From the NCBI RefSeq assembly GCF_002980525.1, contig NZ_PVBQ01000001.1:186001-250000 (forward strand): DNA of 64,000 nucleotides, given 5' to 3'. Origin of the DNA: Sphingobacterium haloxyli. Its GTDB lineage: Bacteria; Bacteroidota; Bacteroidia; Sphingobacteriales; Sphingobacteriaceae. Positions 18,956-28,172 of the stretch are shown piece after piece. The notes below the pieces were generated by a model, which saw nothing but the letters and a program-made list of their open reading frames with translations, had not been told where the DNA came from and made no database searches. Every line of letters begins with the position of its first letter. The first letter of the stretch is position 1. The position numbers were made by a program, and so were the translations under genes.

Positions 18956-19001
18956 GCAAGTTATTGTTTTACTCGCTCAGCGGCAACCCGTGGCAACCTG
19001 C
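18956..19001 (-). promoter_or_regulatory. Class 1 promoter and operator of the acetylesterase gene
   Basis: GCAAGTTA (18956-18963; TAACTTGC on the gene strand) stands exactly 20 bp from CAA at 18984-18986. Operator boxes are GGCAACCCGT (18982-18991) and GGCAACCTGC (18992-19001), 17/20 identical to the site at 11798. Predicted leader is about 30 nt. It fills the gap between the oxidoreductase stop at 19012 and the esterase start. Confidence 0.7.
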
Positions 19002-19011
19002 CTCTACCCTT

Positions 19012-20187
19012 TTACTCCACCCATTTGACCCACTTGGCTTCATCATTCCATCCAGCTTTCACAATCGTCTCAATAAACTGCATGCCCCGCACGCCGTCAT
19101 ATACATTGGGGAAATCCAACATTTCGGGTGTGGGCTGTTCTTCTGCCTTCTGCGCAGCAACCGTCAGGGCAAAATTACGGTAGATGTTAGCGAAAGCCTC
19201 GATAAAGCCTTCGGGGTGTCCTCCCGGTGTTCGTATATTCCATTGGGCACGTTGGCTTAAATAAGGATAGTCTCCGCCTACATAAATAACCTGCTCGGGG
19301 TTATGGGGTGTATGGAGGAAAAGTTTATTGGGATCTTCCTGAATCCATTTCAAACCTCCCTTCTCTCCATAGACACGAATATTGATGTTGTTTGCATTAC
19401 CAATTGCGACCTGACTTGCCGCCAATAGCGCTTTCACTCCATGCTCCATTCTCATCATCGCCGTACCGTCATCATCTATCGGCCGCCCGGGAACGAACGT
19501 ATTCAGTTCCGCACACATTTCTTCAACCTTCAATCCGGACACATATTCACATAGATGCCAAGCATGTGTGCCGATATCGCCCATACAGCCGGCCTTCCCC
19601 GACAGATTCGGGTCGGTACGCCAACCGGCGTTGTTCCCACTTTTGATTTCAATTCGTTCTGCCAGCCAACCTTGAGGATACTCTACATAAATACGGCGTA
19701 AGTTACCCAATTCACCCGCTGCGATTCTTGCTTTCATCTCTTTCACAGCCGGATATCCGGCATAAACGTGTGTCAACGCTAGCACCAGTCCTGTTTCTTC
19801 GACTTTCTGCTGAAGTGCCTTAGCTTCCTCTAAAGAAAATGTCATCGGCTTGTCCAATACCACATGGATACCTCTCTCCAACGCCATCATAGCTGGTTCG
19901 AAATGATGTTTATTGGGGGTAACGATAACGGCGAAGTCCATCCGTTCTTCGTGGGGCAACAACGCCTCTTTTTCAAACATCTCTTGATACGTACTGTATA
20001 TACGTTCTTCGGGAAGGCAGTAAGCTCTTCCCGACTCCCGAGAGACTTCCGGATTGGAGCTGAAACAACCGCACACCAATTCTATTCTATTTTCCATTAA
20101 GGCTGCTCGCAGATGAATGGCTCCAATAAAACCAGTAATGCCCCCTCCGACCATACCCATTTTTAGTTTTCTGCTTTTCATATCCAT
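19012..20187 (-). CDS. Gfo/Idh/MocA family NAD(P)-dependent oxidoreductase, cytoplasmic
   Basis: About 391 residues (ATG 20187; Met3 at 20181 also possible). The N-terminal Rossmann fold shows GMVGGGITGFIGAIHL (dinucleotide binding), and the family EKP motif appears as DKPMTF at about residue 111. The C-terminal alpha/beta domain carries GCMGDIGTHAWHL, with the typical catalytic-region GDxGxH. There is no signal peptide, so it should act in the cytoplasm. It ends a trio (oxidoreductase, isomerase-like protein, oxidoreductase) downstream of GH2. Such enzymes oxidise or reduce sugars at one carbon; the exact sugar cannot be read from sequence. Confidence 0.9.
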   Translation of the reverse strand: MDMKSRKLKMGMVGGGITGFIGAIHLRAALMENRIELVCGCFSSNPEVSRESGRAYCLPEERIYSTYQEMFEKEALLPHEERMDFAVIVTPNKHHFEPAMMALERGIHVVLDKPMTFSLEEAKALQQKVEETGLVLALTHVYAGYPAVKEMKARIAAGELGNLRRIYVEYPQGWLAERIEIKSGNNAGWRTDPNLSGKAGCMGDIGTHAWHLCEYVSGLKVEEMCAELNTFVPGRPIDDDGTAMMRMEHGVKALLAASQVAIGNANNINIRVYGEKGGLKWIQEDPNKLFLHTPHNPEQVIYVGGDYPYLSQRAQWNIRTPGGHPEGFIEAFANIYRNFALTVAAQKAEEQPTPEMLDFPNVYDGVRGMQFIETIVKAGWNDEAKWVKWVE

Positions 20188-20199
20188 AGCATGTTCATA

Positions 20200-21192
20200 T
20201 TACTCTTTTGCAAAAAAGGCGTCAAATGCATGTTTTGACATTTGAAAATCGATACGTTTGGTAAATTCACAGGACTCGCGCGCGCCATGATCGCGATCCA
20301 TCGCACTATCTTCCCATTCTATTGAAAGGGGCCCTTGATAGCCGATGGTGTTGAGCGCTCGAATGATATCCTCAAAATTGATTTTGCCACGCCCTACGCT
20401 TCTGAAATTCCAATAGCGCCGCGTATCACCAAAAGGCACATGGCCACCAAATACACCAACTTGTTTGGGCGTATCGCTCCAATAAACATCTTTCATGTGG
20501 ACGTGAAAAATACGATCGGGAAATTGGTAAATAAAGTCTACATAGTCTACCCCCTGATAGCCCAAATGGCTGGGATCGTAATTAAATCCAAAAGCAGGAT
20601 GATTCCCAACGGCTTCTAGTGCTCTGCGTGCCGAAAATGTGTCGAATGCAATCTCGGTGGGGTGTACCTCCAGCGCAAAACGGACACCCAACTTTTCGAA
20701 TTCATCGAGAATGGGGATAAAACGGTGAGCAAAGGCTTTGTAGCCATCTTCAATCATGGATTCGGGAACAGGTGGAAACGAATATAGCAAGTGCCATATG
20801 GGGCTCCCTGTAAATCCCACGACCGTATTTACGCCTAAAGATTTAGCGGCTTTTGCGGTTAAGATCAATTCGTCCGCAGCACGTTGACGAACACCTTCGG
20901 GTTCGCCATCACCCCATATATAAGGCGGTAAAATGCTTTTATGCCTTTCATCAATCCGATCGCACACTGCTTGTCCGATCAAATGCGAAGAAATCGTGCG
21001 TAGTTGTAATTCGTACTTTCCCAACAGATTTTTGATGCCCTTATAATATTCGGGGTCTGTTTGTCGTACATCCAGATGATCGGGTAAGCCCAATTCCAGA
21101 CCTTCGTAGCCAAATTCTTTTGCTTTGGCACATACATCCTCTAATGATAAATCTCCCCATTGAAGAGAGTATAGTGTTACTAATCGAGACAT
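20200..21192 (-). CDS. Sugar phosphate isomerase/epimerase-like TIM-barrel protein
   Basis: 330 residues without a signal peptide. It has the AP-endonuclease 2/xylose isomerase-like TIM barrel pattern: an N-terminal strand with EGLELGLPDHLD, then FALEVHPTEIAFD (metal-binding Glu), GFNYDPSHLGYQGVD (Asp/His), RIFHVHMKDVYW (His), and LSIEWEDSAMDRDHG (Glu near the end). These metal ligands are all present, so the fold should be active. It lies 12 nt upstream of one Gfo/Idh/MocA gene and about 30 nt downstream of another, so the three are probably co-expressed. Relatives act as epimerases, isomerases or dehydratases on keto-sugars; which one applies here is unknown. Confidence 0.85.
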   Translation of the reverse strand: MSRLVTLYSLQWGDLSLEDVCAKAKEFGYEGLELGLPDHLDVRQTDPEYYKGIKNLLGKYELQLRTISSHLIGQAVCDRIDERHKSILPPYIWGDGEPEGVRQRAADELILTAKAAKSLGVNTVVGFTGSPIWHLLYSFPPVPESMIEDGYKAFAHRFIPILDEFEKLGVRFALEVHPTEIAFDTFSARRALEAVGNHPAFGFNYDPSHLGYQGVDYVDFIYQFPDRIFHVHMKDVYWSDTPKQVGVFGGHVPFGDTRRYWNFRSVGRGKINFEDIIRALNTIGYQGPLSIEWEDSAMDRDHGARESCEFTKRIDFQMSKHAFDAFFAKE

Positions 21193-21222
21193 ATTGATGT
21201 GGTTTTTAGAGTTGCTTCCTTT

Positions 21223-22506
21223 TTACACTTGCGGCAATTTATAACCATTATGGTACCCCGCTATCAGATAACGATTGGCCTCTTCATCTGTAAATTGTTT
21301 ATTTTCTTTATTCCAATACAGCTTTTTACCGGTTCGGTAGGCAATATTTCCCATCTGCGAAAAGATAGCAATATGTGCTCCGGCTTCGATAGGGGCGTGC
21401 AGTACCGTCGCATCTTTACGCTGTATCGCCTGCACAAAATTCGCCATATGCTCGTCCAAGCCATTGTCTTGACTTTTCTGCAATGAAATCGCTTCCATCC
21501 GACCACTTTCCGGAATAACCTCCCAGCCTTTTCGATTCAGTATCAGTGTTCCGTTGTTGCCTATAAAAGCAACCCCATGGTCACGACCGAAAGGTCCCAT
21601 ATCTATCCCTATTGCATGTTCCCATTGTATATTAAAATCATCAAATTCAAACACGGTCGTTAAGGTATCTGGTGTTTCCGCTGCGTCGTCGGGATACGCT
21701 AATTTACCCCCTGCAGCCATCACCGATTGCGGATCCGACACATTCATACCCAGTAACGCATAATCCAACATGTGCACACCCCAGTCGGTCATAAGCCCGC
21801 CGGCATAGTCCCAAAACCAGCGAAATTCAAAATGGAAACGATTAGGGTTGAACGGTCTTTTCTGCGCAGGACCCAACCATCGATCGTAGTGGACACCTGG
21901 CGGTATCGGCGCATCAGGCTTTACGACTATACTTTTCATCCATCCTTGATAGGCCCATGCTTTAACTAATCTAATTTTTCCGAGTTTACCCGAATGCACA
22001 AAATCAATCGCGTCTTTAAAGTGCTGTTGACTCCGTTGCCACTGTCCCACCTGCACAATGCTATTATATTTTAAAGCGGCTGCGACCATAATTTGACATT
22101 CACCGATGGAGTTACCTATCGGTTTCTCGACATATACATGTTTTCCCGCCTTTACAGCATCCACCATTTGCAGGCAATGCCAGTGATCTGGCGTACCGAT
22201 GATGACGGTGTCCACCAAATCCCCTGCTAACAGCTCTTTATAATCAATGAAGCGTTTGACTTCGATATTCGTTTTCTTAAGCTCGGCTATACGCTGATCT
22301 AAAACGCCTTCGTCTACATCGCATAGCGCGGTACATTGCACATTGGGTTGCTTGAGCAACGCCTGTAGATTTGCCCAGCCCATGCCCTTTACACCAATCA
22401 GCCCTACTTTAAGGGTTTCTCGGGGAGCAGAAAAGGCATTTGCTGTCGAAAACATGCCGGCGGCAGCCAACATAGCGGTGCTTTTAATAAACTCTTTTCT
22501 TTTCAT
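21223..22506 (-). CDS. Gfo/Idh/MocA family oxidoreductase with export signal
   Basis: 427 residues. The N-terminus KRKEFIKSTAMLAAAGMFST resembles a Tat signal (S/TRRxFLK), but the twin-arginine pair is R-K here, which weakens the call; the mature part starts near SAPRETLKVG. The Rossmann motif is VGLIGVKGMGWANLQAL, and YVEKPIGNS carries the EKP motif. GGLMTDWGVHMLDYALLG is the C-terminal GxxxDxGxH region. If exported, it would act in the periplasm with a bound cofactor, as known for several Bacteroidota members. It is first of the trio and follows GH2 after a 160-bp gap (22507-22666) in which I see no clear promoter or terminator. Confidence 0.87.
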   Translation of the reverse strand: MKRKEFIKSTAMLAAAGMFSTANAFSAPRETLKVGLIGVKGMGWANLQALLKQPNVQCTALCDVDEGVLDQRIAELKKTNIEVKRFIDYKELLAGDLVDTVIIGTPDHWHCLQMVDAVKAGKHVYVEKPIGNSIGECQIMVAAALKYNSIVQVGQWQRSQQHFKDAIDFVHSGKLGKIRLVKAWAYQGWMKSIVVKPDAPIPPGVHYDRWLGPAQKRPFNPNRFHFEFRWFWDYAGGLMTDWGVHMLDYALLGMNVSDPQSVMAAGGKLAYPDDAAETPDTLTTVFEFDDFNIQWEHAIGIDMGPFGRDHGVAFIGNNGTLILNRKGWEVIPESGRMEAISLQKSQDNGLDEHMANFVQAIQRKDATVLHAPIEAGAHIAIFSQMGNIAYRTGKKLYWNKENKQFTDEEANRYLIAGYHNGYKLPQV

Positions 22507-22666
22507 ATGTAGATTTATAGTACCGTGTATTTAATTGTTTAAATTACAGCTAATGAACAACTTTTACAACTTCTATCCATAAAATCATACATCACCGTGC
22601 TGTCAAAACCACGGAAGATCACTGTAACACTCGCACGGGAGGGCAGGAACGTTTATAGAAATGTGG

Positions 22667-25111
22667 TTATCGTGCCGTCATACGTATAGATGCCGTGTTT
22701 AGATTCGGTCCTTTTACTTTTAAGTTTATAGTTCCCGATGTCTCGACAGATTGCACCAAGACAACGAGCTTACCATTGAAGGCATTCATTTTGGGCTCAT
22801 GAAACATTTCTAAGGACGTGGCATCTCCATTACACACTGCTTTAAATATACCTGCACCCTCCACTTCAAAACGCAATGGTAGGTCAGCATGAGGGCAAAG
22901 ATTACCTTCTTCATCCCGGATCTCAACGGTAACAAAAGCGAGATCATTTCCATCGGCGTCCAGTTCTGTTTTATCGGCTTTAAGGTAGATTGTAGTGGGT
23001 TTCGACGCCGTGTGCACTGTCTTACTTTCGGCAACTTCACCCTGTGCGTCATATGCAACGACCTTGATCGTTCCCGGCTGATATACCACGTCATTCCATC
23101 GAAGACGGTAACGATCTAGTCTAGACAAAGGGTCTTTTCTTCTCTTGCCTTGACTAACCCCGTTTACAAAAAGTTCAGCTTCGGGATAGCTGCTGTAGCA
23201 GTAGACGGGAATAGTATCCCCATCTTTTCCGTCCCAAGTCCAGTGGGGCAGTATATGTAGTGTTGATTCTACCGTGTCCCAACGGCTTTTGTACAGGTAA
23301 TAGCGGTCTTTGGGCAGACCAGCCAAATCACAAATGCCAAAATAGGAGCTGCGAGAGGGCCAGTATCCATCATATGGTGTAGGTTCTCCTAAATAATCAA
23401 AACCTGTCCACACAAATTCTCCAATGACCCACGATTTATCATCTTGTAGTATCCAGTCGTCTTCGGGCAGATTAGACCAGCTGCAAGACTCCAAGTCGTA
23501 AGACGAGCTTTGACCATCATCATACTTTACTTCTTTCCCTTCTATAGCTGGAAATTTATAGACGCCTCTAGAACTGACCGTCGAAGCGGTCTCTGAGCCG
23601 AGGATAAATCCCTGCGGCAACTTTCCGTAGGCCGTCTCATAAAGATGCGTTCGATAGTTCAGGCCAGGGACATCCAACACTGCCGCAAAACCATTGGCTA
23701 TAGCATTGTCCACTCGGTCCATACCCACCGTAACCAGACGGGTGGGATCTTCTCGATGACATATGTCCTGGAGCAACTTAACCATCCGACCGCCGTCAGC
23801 GCTTCTTTGTTCCGGCACCTCATTTCCAATACTCCACATGACAATTGACGGATGATTCCGATGGCGACGAATCAGATTAACGAGATCTTTCTCGACCCAT
23901 TCATCATATAGACGATTATAACCGTTTTTAACTTTTGCATATTTCCATTCGTCAAAACTTTCAGCGATAACCATCAATCCGAGCTCGTCACATAAATCCA
24001 TCTGCCAAGGAGAGGGCATGTTGTGCGCCGTCCTTATCGCATCTGCTCCCATATCTTTCATAATTTGCAGCTGGCGACGTAGCGCTGCTTTGTTCAACGC
24101 TGCGCCCAACGGGCCTAAATCGTGGTGAAGACAAACGCCTTTTAGTTTGCGTGATTTGCCATTCAACATAAAGCCACCCTTCGCATTAATCTGTACGTCT
24201 CGTATACCAAACCGGGTAGAGTCCATATCTAGCAAACGATCATTCTCATAAATCTCGATCTTAGCACTATATAGGAACGGATCTTCAGGAGACCAGCGTT
24301 TAGGTTTAGTGATGTCTATATTGTCTTCCACGATCTCTTGGACATGATCAAAATCCCCCTTGCGTTGTGCGACTATTCTACCAGATTGATCTGTTATTGT
24401 TGTAATGATCTTTAGATTCTTATTCCGTACGCCTTCCAATTCTGTACGGATATTGATACGTGCGTAATCCGCATTAGCAATCGGTGTCTTTACAAACATT
24501 CCCCACGTCTTTACGCCCGACGGGTTAGAAAGAACTAAGTTAACCGGTCGGTAAATGCCTGCTCCAGGATACCATCGAGAAGACAATCCTTTATTTTCCA
24601 ACCGAACAGCTAGCAAATTCTGTCCGTGATCGTGCAGGTAAGGCGTGATATCAAAATGAAAACTATTATATCCGTATGCCCAGGAACCGACCTTTTGCCC
24701 ATTTATGTAGACTTGTGCATCAGACATTGCACCGTCAAAAACAAGCGTTGCTTTTTTATTATTGACATCTACTTCAGGTAAAACCAATCGATACCATCCG
24801 ACGCCGATATAAGGTAGCGATCCGGTTCTACCCGTTTTTTCTGTCGGAATTTTTTCTCCGTTTTGTTCTATTGCAGTGACTTGCTTATCGATTTCCTTAT
24901 CAAATGGCCCTTTAATGGCCCAATCGTGAGGCACGACCACTTGTTCCCAATTCGCATCATCTATTGAATTACTTTCAGCTCCTGGTATTTCGCCTTTATG
25001 GAATTTCCATCCTTTTTCTAAAGATACGGCACTTCTTACTTGCGCCTGTAATATGGGAGATGATAGCAAAACTGCTAATAACAAAGAAAATATTTTTTCG
25101 TAACTCAACAT
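22667..25111 (-). CDS. GH2 family glycosidase, probable beta-galactosidase
   Basis: About 814 residues; ATG 25111 is preferred over an in-frame TTG at 25117. Signal peptide ends near PILQAQ. A sugar-binding jelly roll (about 25-185) holds WEQVVVPHDWAIKGPFD; an Ig-like domain (about 190-290) and the TIM barrel (about 295-600) follow. The acid/base Glu is in VMWSIGNEVPEQ and the likely nucleophile Glu in ILGSETASTVSSRG. WIGEFVWTGFDYLGEPTPY-type sequence and a DUF4982-like Ig domain come next. Many Bacteroidota relatives are beta-galactosidases, which fits galactan side chains of RG-I. It starts 11 nt after the PL11 stop, so the two are cotranscribed. Confidence 0.9.
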   Translation of the reverse strand: MLSYEKIFSLLLAVLLSSPILQAQVRSAVSLEKGWKFHKGEIPGAESNSIDDANWEQVVVPHDWAIKGPFDKEIDKQVTAIEQNGEKIPTEKTGRTGSLPYIGVGWYRLVLPEVDVNNKKATLVFDGAMSDAQVYINGQKVGSWAYGYNSFHFDITPYLHDHGQNLLAVRLENKGLSSRWYPGAGIYRPVNLVLSNPSGVKTWGMFVKTPIANADYARINIRTELEGVRNKNLKIITTITDQSGRIVAQRKGDFDHVQEIVEDNIDITKPKRWSPEDPFLYSAKIEIYENDRLLDMDSTRFGIRDVQINAKGGFMLNGKSRKLKGVCLHHDLGPLGAALNKAALRRQLQIMKDMGADAIRTAHNMPSPWQMDLCDELGLMVIAESFDEWKYAKVKNGYNRLYDEWVEKDLVNLIRRHRNHPSIVMWSIGNEVPEQRSADGGRMVKLLQDICHREDPTRLVTVGMDRVDNAIANGFAAVLDVPGLNYRTHLYETAYGKLPQGFILGSETASTVSSRGVYKFPAIEGKEVKYDDGQSSSYDLESCSWSNLPEDDWILQDDKSWVIGEFVWTGFDYLGEPTPYDGYWPSRSSYFGICDLAGLPKDRYYLYKSRWDTVESTLHILPHWTWDGKDGDTIPVYCYSSYPEAELFVNGVSQGKRRKDPLSRLDRYRLRWNDVVYQPGTIKVVAYDAQGEVAESKTVHTASKPTTIYLKADKTELDADGNDLAFVTVEIRDEEGNLCPHADLPLRFEVEGAGIFKAVCNGDATSLEMFHEPKMNAFNGKLVVLVQSVETSGTINLKVKGPNLNTASIRMTAR

Positions 25112-25122
25112 GATCAATTTAT

Positions 25123-26967
25123 TTATTCTCCCAAATAATAAGATGGAACGGGTGCTTGCGGATAACCTTGCGAGCGCTGAAGTACATAACTCCTATAAAT
25201 AGGATCCTGCATTAAGGTTACTTTACGGTCCTTCGCGGGGATATCAGTATGGTATATCCGAAGTTCACCCGGTAGCGCTGTAACCACTTCTTCACGCCAA
25301 TCACCAAATAAATCCGCAATCATGATGATATCACCATAAATGCCGCTGGCTATTTTATCACCTTGCCAATAACCGATGGATTGATTTCTTCCACCTGATG
25401 TTGATTCGGCACCCCAGCGATTATCATCACCGAAAAATAACTGACGTATATTACCTGCACCCCACCATATCCAGTTTCGACAAGGCGGGACGTCCTCGTT
25501 AGCGCCTAATTTTTTTCCCTGTGCACTCAACAGGTATTTATCGGTTGATCCGCCCTTTTTATCTTCTGAGGCAAAACATTCTAATCCCGGACTGTTCGGG
25601 TCAATATCCGCGACCATGCCATCACCGACGTGAAAGGTTTTATGGCCTACTCCCCAAATTCGTTCTCCGGTGTTAGCATCCACCGTAGAAACACCGTAGC
25701 CGTTATCGACCCACGGTTCAATAGCTAAAAAGACTTCCATTCCTTCTCTTTGTGGATCGATATCGGTCAAGTAAGCCTTATCCGAATGCCCCAAACCGGT
25801 CGACCAGCGTAAAGTACCATTGCTGTTTAGCATACAGGACCCTAATAAGATTTCATCCTTTCCGTCTCCATCAACATCGCCAGCGACCATGTTATGTGCG
25901 CCCTGGCTTCTAACAACGGGATTCTCTTCGTCACCATCCCATCTCCATAGCTTTTCTAGTTTACCATTATTCAACTGCCATGCGTCAACCACCATCAATC
26001 TATAGGTTCCGCGCGCAGCAAGAATACAAGGCGTCTTTCCATCTAAATAAGCCATACCAATTTGATTTCTATTCTGGCGGTTTACGTCACCGTACCGATT
26101 ATTCCGTTCTGGCCAAGCTACGCGAGCAATCTCTTCGCCTGTCATGCCGTCCAGCACCGATAGGTATTCGCTGCCTTCGTATATCCGTCCGGTTTCATTT
26201 TTTTGATAATCATCAGCAGCTGTTTTCAATGCTACCTCCGCCTTTCCGTCTCCGTTAAAATCGTAAACGATAAACGGGGAGTACCATACACCCGGCTCAA
26301 TTCCCAATCCCAAATCCTTGGTCCATAAATAGGTGCCGTCGTGCAGATAGGCTTCAATTTTATACGTGGTGCCGTCATCGGGCGTAGGTACCCCCGGATC
26401 TACGTTACTATTCGGGTGACGAATGATGTAATCGTATTGACCGTCGCCGTTTAGATCCGCGACAGCTACCCGACCGGCGGTCACACTTGGATCTTTCAGC
26501 TTGATGCTATGATAATTGGCTTCTCCGCCTATATTTCTTGGAAGAGACTTTTTTTCGCTCAAAGTGCGTCCTTTCCCCTGAATGGCCTCCACCCAATACA
26601 GCGCATTTTCAGCTTTGATTTGCGTATCCGCAAAATCCGTTGTCTCTGTTATAGGTTTCTTATTCAGCTTCGTTTCTTTGCCGTTTACAGAACGATATAC
26701 ATTAAACGCAACGTCTTCTTCATCTGTTTTTAACAACCTCCAGCTGATATGGATCGCACCGCCTTCCTGGATACGCGCTAATGTCAATCCACGGTTCAAG
26801 CTTTCTTCAACTCTCGTTTGGGCAAAGCCCTTTACTTCCGGCTTTTGAGCATGATTAGGTTTTAAAATCTCGTACATATAGTTACGCTCTCTTGTGTCTT
26901 GTGAAAAAGTCAATGTACTCATAGCGAAGAACAGTACGGCACTGCAGAAGATCTTGGTATAACGCAT
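25123..26967 (-). CDS. PL11 rhamnogalacturonan endolyase
   Basis: 614 residues with signal peptide (cleavage near LTFSQ). The N-terminal FN3-like domain carries LTLARIQEGGAIHISWRLL and FNVYRSVNG, the PL11 entry. The eight-bladed propeller region has repeated calcium-type loops VADLNGDGQYDYIIRH, VYDFNGDGKAEVALKT and GDVDGDGKDEILLG. This is close in design to YesW/YesX, which cleave the Rha-GalA bond of RG-I by beta-elimination and leave unsaturated ends for GH105. It is the first gene of an operon with GH2 and the oxidoreductase trio, read from one half of a divergent class 1 promoter pair. Confidence 0.93.
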   Translation of the reverse strand: MRYTKIFCSAVLFFAMSTLTFSQDTRERNYMYEILKPNHAQKPEVKGFAQTRVEESLNRGLTLARIQEGGAIHISWRLLKTDEEDVAFNVYRSVNGKETKLNKKPITETTDFADTQIKAENALYWVEAIQGKGRTLSEKKSLPRNIGGEANYHSIKLKDPSVTAGRVAVADLNGDGQYDYIIRHPNSNVDPGVPTPDDGTTYKIEAYLHDGTYLWTKDLGLGIEPGVWYSPFIVYDFNGDGKAEVALKTAADDYQKNETGRIYEGSEYLSVLDGMTGEEIARVAWPERNNRYGDVNRQNRNQIGMAYLDGKTPCILAARGTYRLMVVDAWQLNNGKLEKLWRWDGDEENPVVRSQGAHNMVAGDVDGDGKDEILLGSCMLNSNGTLRWSTGLGHSDKAYLTDIDPQREGMEVFLAIEPWVDNGYGVSTVDANTGERIWGVGHKTFHVGDGMVADIDPNSPGLECFASEDKKGGSTDKYLLSAQGKKLGANEDVPPCRNWIWWGAGNIRQLFFGDDNRWGAESTSGGRNQSIGYWQGDKIASGIYGDIIMIADLFGDWREEVVTALPGELRIYHTDIPAKDRKVTLMQDPIYRSYVLQRSQGYPQAPVPSYYLGE

Positions 26968-26997
26968 AAGAAAAGGTCTATTTACATCTGATATCTC

Positions 26998-27043
26998 CTA
27001 AGATAATATTTTCATCCAGTTGTAGCAACCTGTACTGTCCTGT
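26998..27043 (-). promoter_or_regulatory. Class 1 promoter and operator of the PL11 operon (left half of divergent pair)
   Basis: CTAAGATA (26998-27005; TATCTTAG on the gene strand) is exactly 20 bp from CAA at 27026-27028. Operator boxes AGCAACCTGT (27024-27033) and ACTGTCCTGT (27034-27043) keep the CCTG core at 10-bp spacing. Leader to ATG 26967 is about 25 nt. Confidence 0.75.
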
Positions 27044-27072
27044 TTTGAGAGGACAGAACAGTGTGATAGAGG

Positions 27073-27118
27073 CAAGGACAGCGCAGGTTGCCCGCAACAC
27101 CAAAAAAGCATAGTATTG
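27073..27118 (+). promoter_or_regulatory. Class 1 promoter and operator of the plus-strand GH43-like gene (right half of divergent pair)
   Basis: On the + strand the boxes read CAAGGACAGC (27073-27082) and GCAGGTTGCC (27083-27092), the inverse orientation of the left half. TTG at 27088-27090 is followed by exactly 20 bp and then TAGTATTG (27111-27118), one mismatch to TAnnTTTG. The same boxes thus face the one plus-strand glycosidase gene, which supports the model. Confidence 0.75.
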
Positions 27119-27146
27119 TAACTAATATAGCTTATAACCCTACGAT

Positions 27147-28172
27147 ATGAAACAAATCAAAATGACGTTCATTCTATTCGTCCTGCTGCTATCGAGTGCG
27201 CAGCTATCCGCACAGAACAGCGAGGTGCTCGAAAAAGACCTCACCGGATACCTCTTTGCCTATTTCGGCAGTGGGCAAAACGGTGAAGCCATCCGGTTTG
27301 CCATCAGCCTTGATGGGTACAATTACTATGCCCTCAACGACAACAAACCCGTTTTGGACAGTAAGCAGATCAGCTCTGCCGGAGGACTACGTGATCCACA
27401 TATTCTCCGCGCTGAGGATGGAAAAACGTTCTATATGGTTGCCACAGACATGATGGCTTCAAAAGGCTGGGATTCCAATCGCGCCATGGTACTGATGAAA
27501 TCGACCGACCTGGTCAACTGGAGTTCACACGTTATCAATATCCAGCAAAAATATGCCGGGCAGGAAGAACTCAAACGGGTATGGGCACCCCAAACGATAT
27601 ACGAGAAAGAAACAGGTAAATACATCGTTTATTGGTCGATGAAACATGGAGATGGTCCCGACATCATTTATTACGCCTACGCAAACAGTGATTTTACAGA
27701 CCTGGAGACAGAACCCAAGCAATTGTTTTTCCCGAAAGACGGAAAGCCGTGTATCGATGGCGATATTATTCATTATCAGGATAGTCTCTACTATATGTTT
27801 TACAAGACGGAAGGTCATGGTGACGGCGTCAAGCTGGCGGTCAGTCCGTCCCTTACGTCCGGTAAATGGGAAGAAAAAGAAGGGTATAAACAACAGACAC
27901 GGGAGTCAGTAGAAGGCTCAAGCATCTTTAAGCTGAATAATTCGGACACCTATATTCTAATGTACGACGTTTATCGTAGAAAAGAATTTCATTTCACAAA
28001 AAGCGAAGACCTAGAAAACTTTACGCCGATCGACCACGAAATATCGATGAACTTCAAACCGCGTCATGGTTCCGTTGTTTCGGTCACCAATGCGGACTTG
28101 CGACGACTTATTCTGAAATGGGGCAAGCCGGAGGGTCTTTCGCAACTGAACTTACTATTTCACCCAAGCTAA
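27147..28172 (+). CDS. GH43-like five-bladed beta-propeller glycosidase
   Basis: 341 residues and the only plus-strand gene I accept. Signal peptide ends near QLSAQ. GGLRDPHILR (about residue 77) contains the expected catalytic-base Asp, and RVWAPQTIYEKETGKYIVYWS is the typical GH43 blade. IDGDIIHYQDSLYYMFYKTEG carries the pKa-modulating Asp region, and RESVEGSSIFKL supplies the probable acid Glu. Clan GH-F/J enzymes of this type remove arabinose, xylose or galactose from pectin side chains; I cannot assign the subfamily. It is driven by its own class 1 promoter. Its 3' end overlaps the convergent gene by 18 nt. Confidence 0.8.
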   Translation: MKQIKMTFILFVLLLSSAQLSAQNSEVLEKDLTGYLFAYFGSGQNGEAIRFAISLDGYNYYALNDNKPVLDSKQISSAGGLRDPHILRAEDGKTFYMVATDMMASKGWDSNRAMVLMKSTDLVNWSSHVINIQQKYAGQEELKRVWAPQTIYEKETGKYIVYWSMKHGDGPDIIYYAYANSDFTDLETEPKQLFFPKDGKPCIDGDIIHYQDSLYYMFYKTEGHGDGVKLAVSPSLTSGKWEEKEGYKQQTRESVEGSSIFKLNNSDTYILMYDVYRRKEFHFTKSEDLENFTPIDHEISMNFKPRHGSVVSVTNADLRRLILKWGKPEGLSQLNLLFHPS

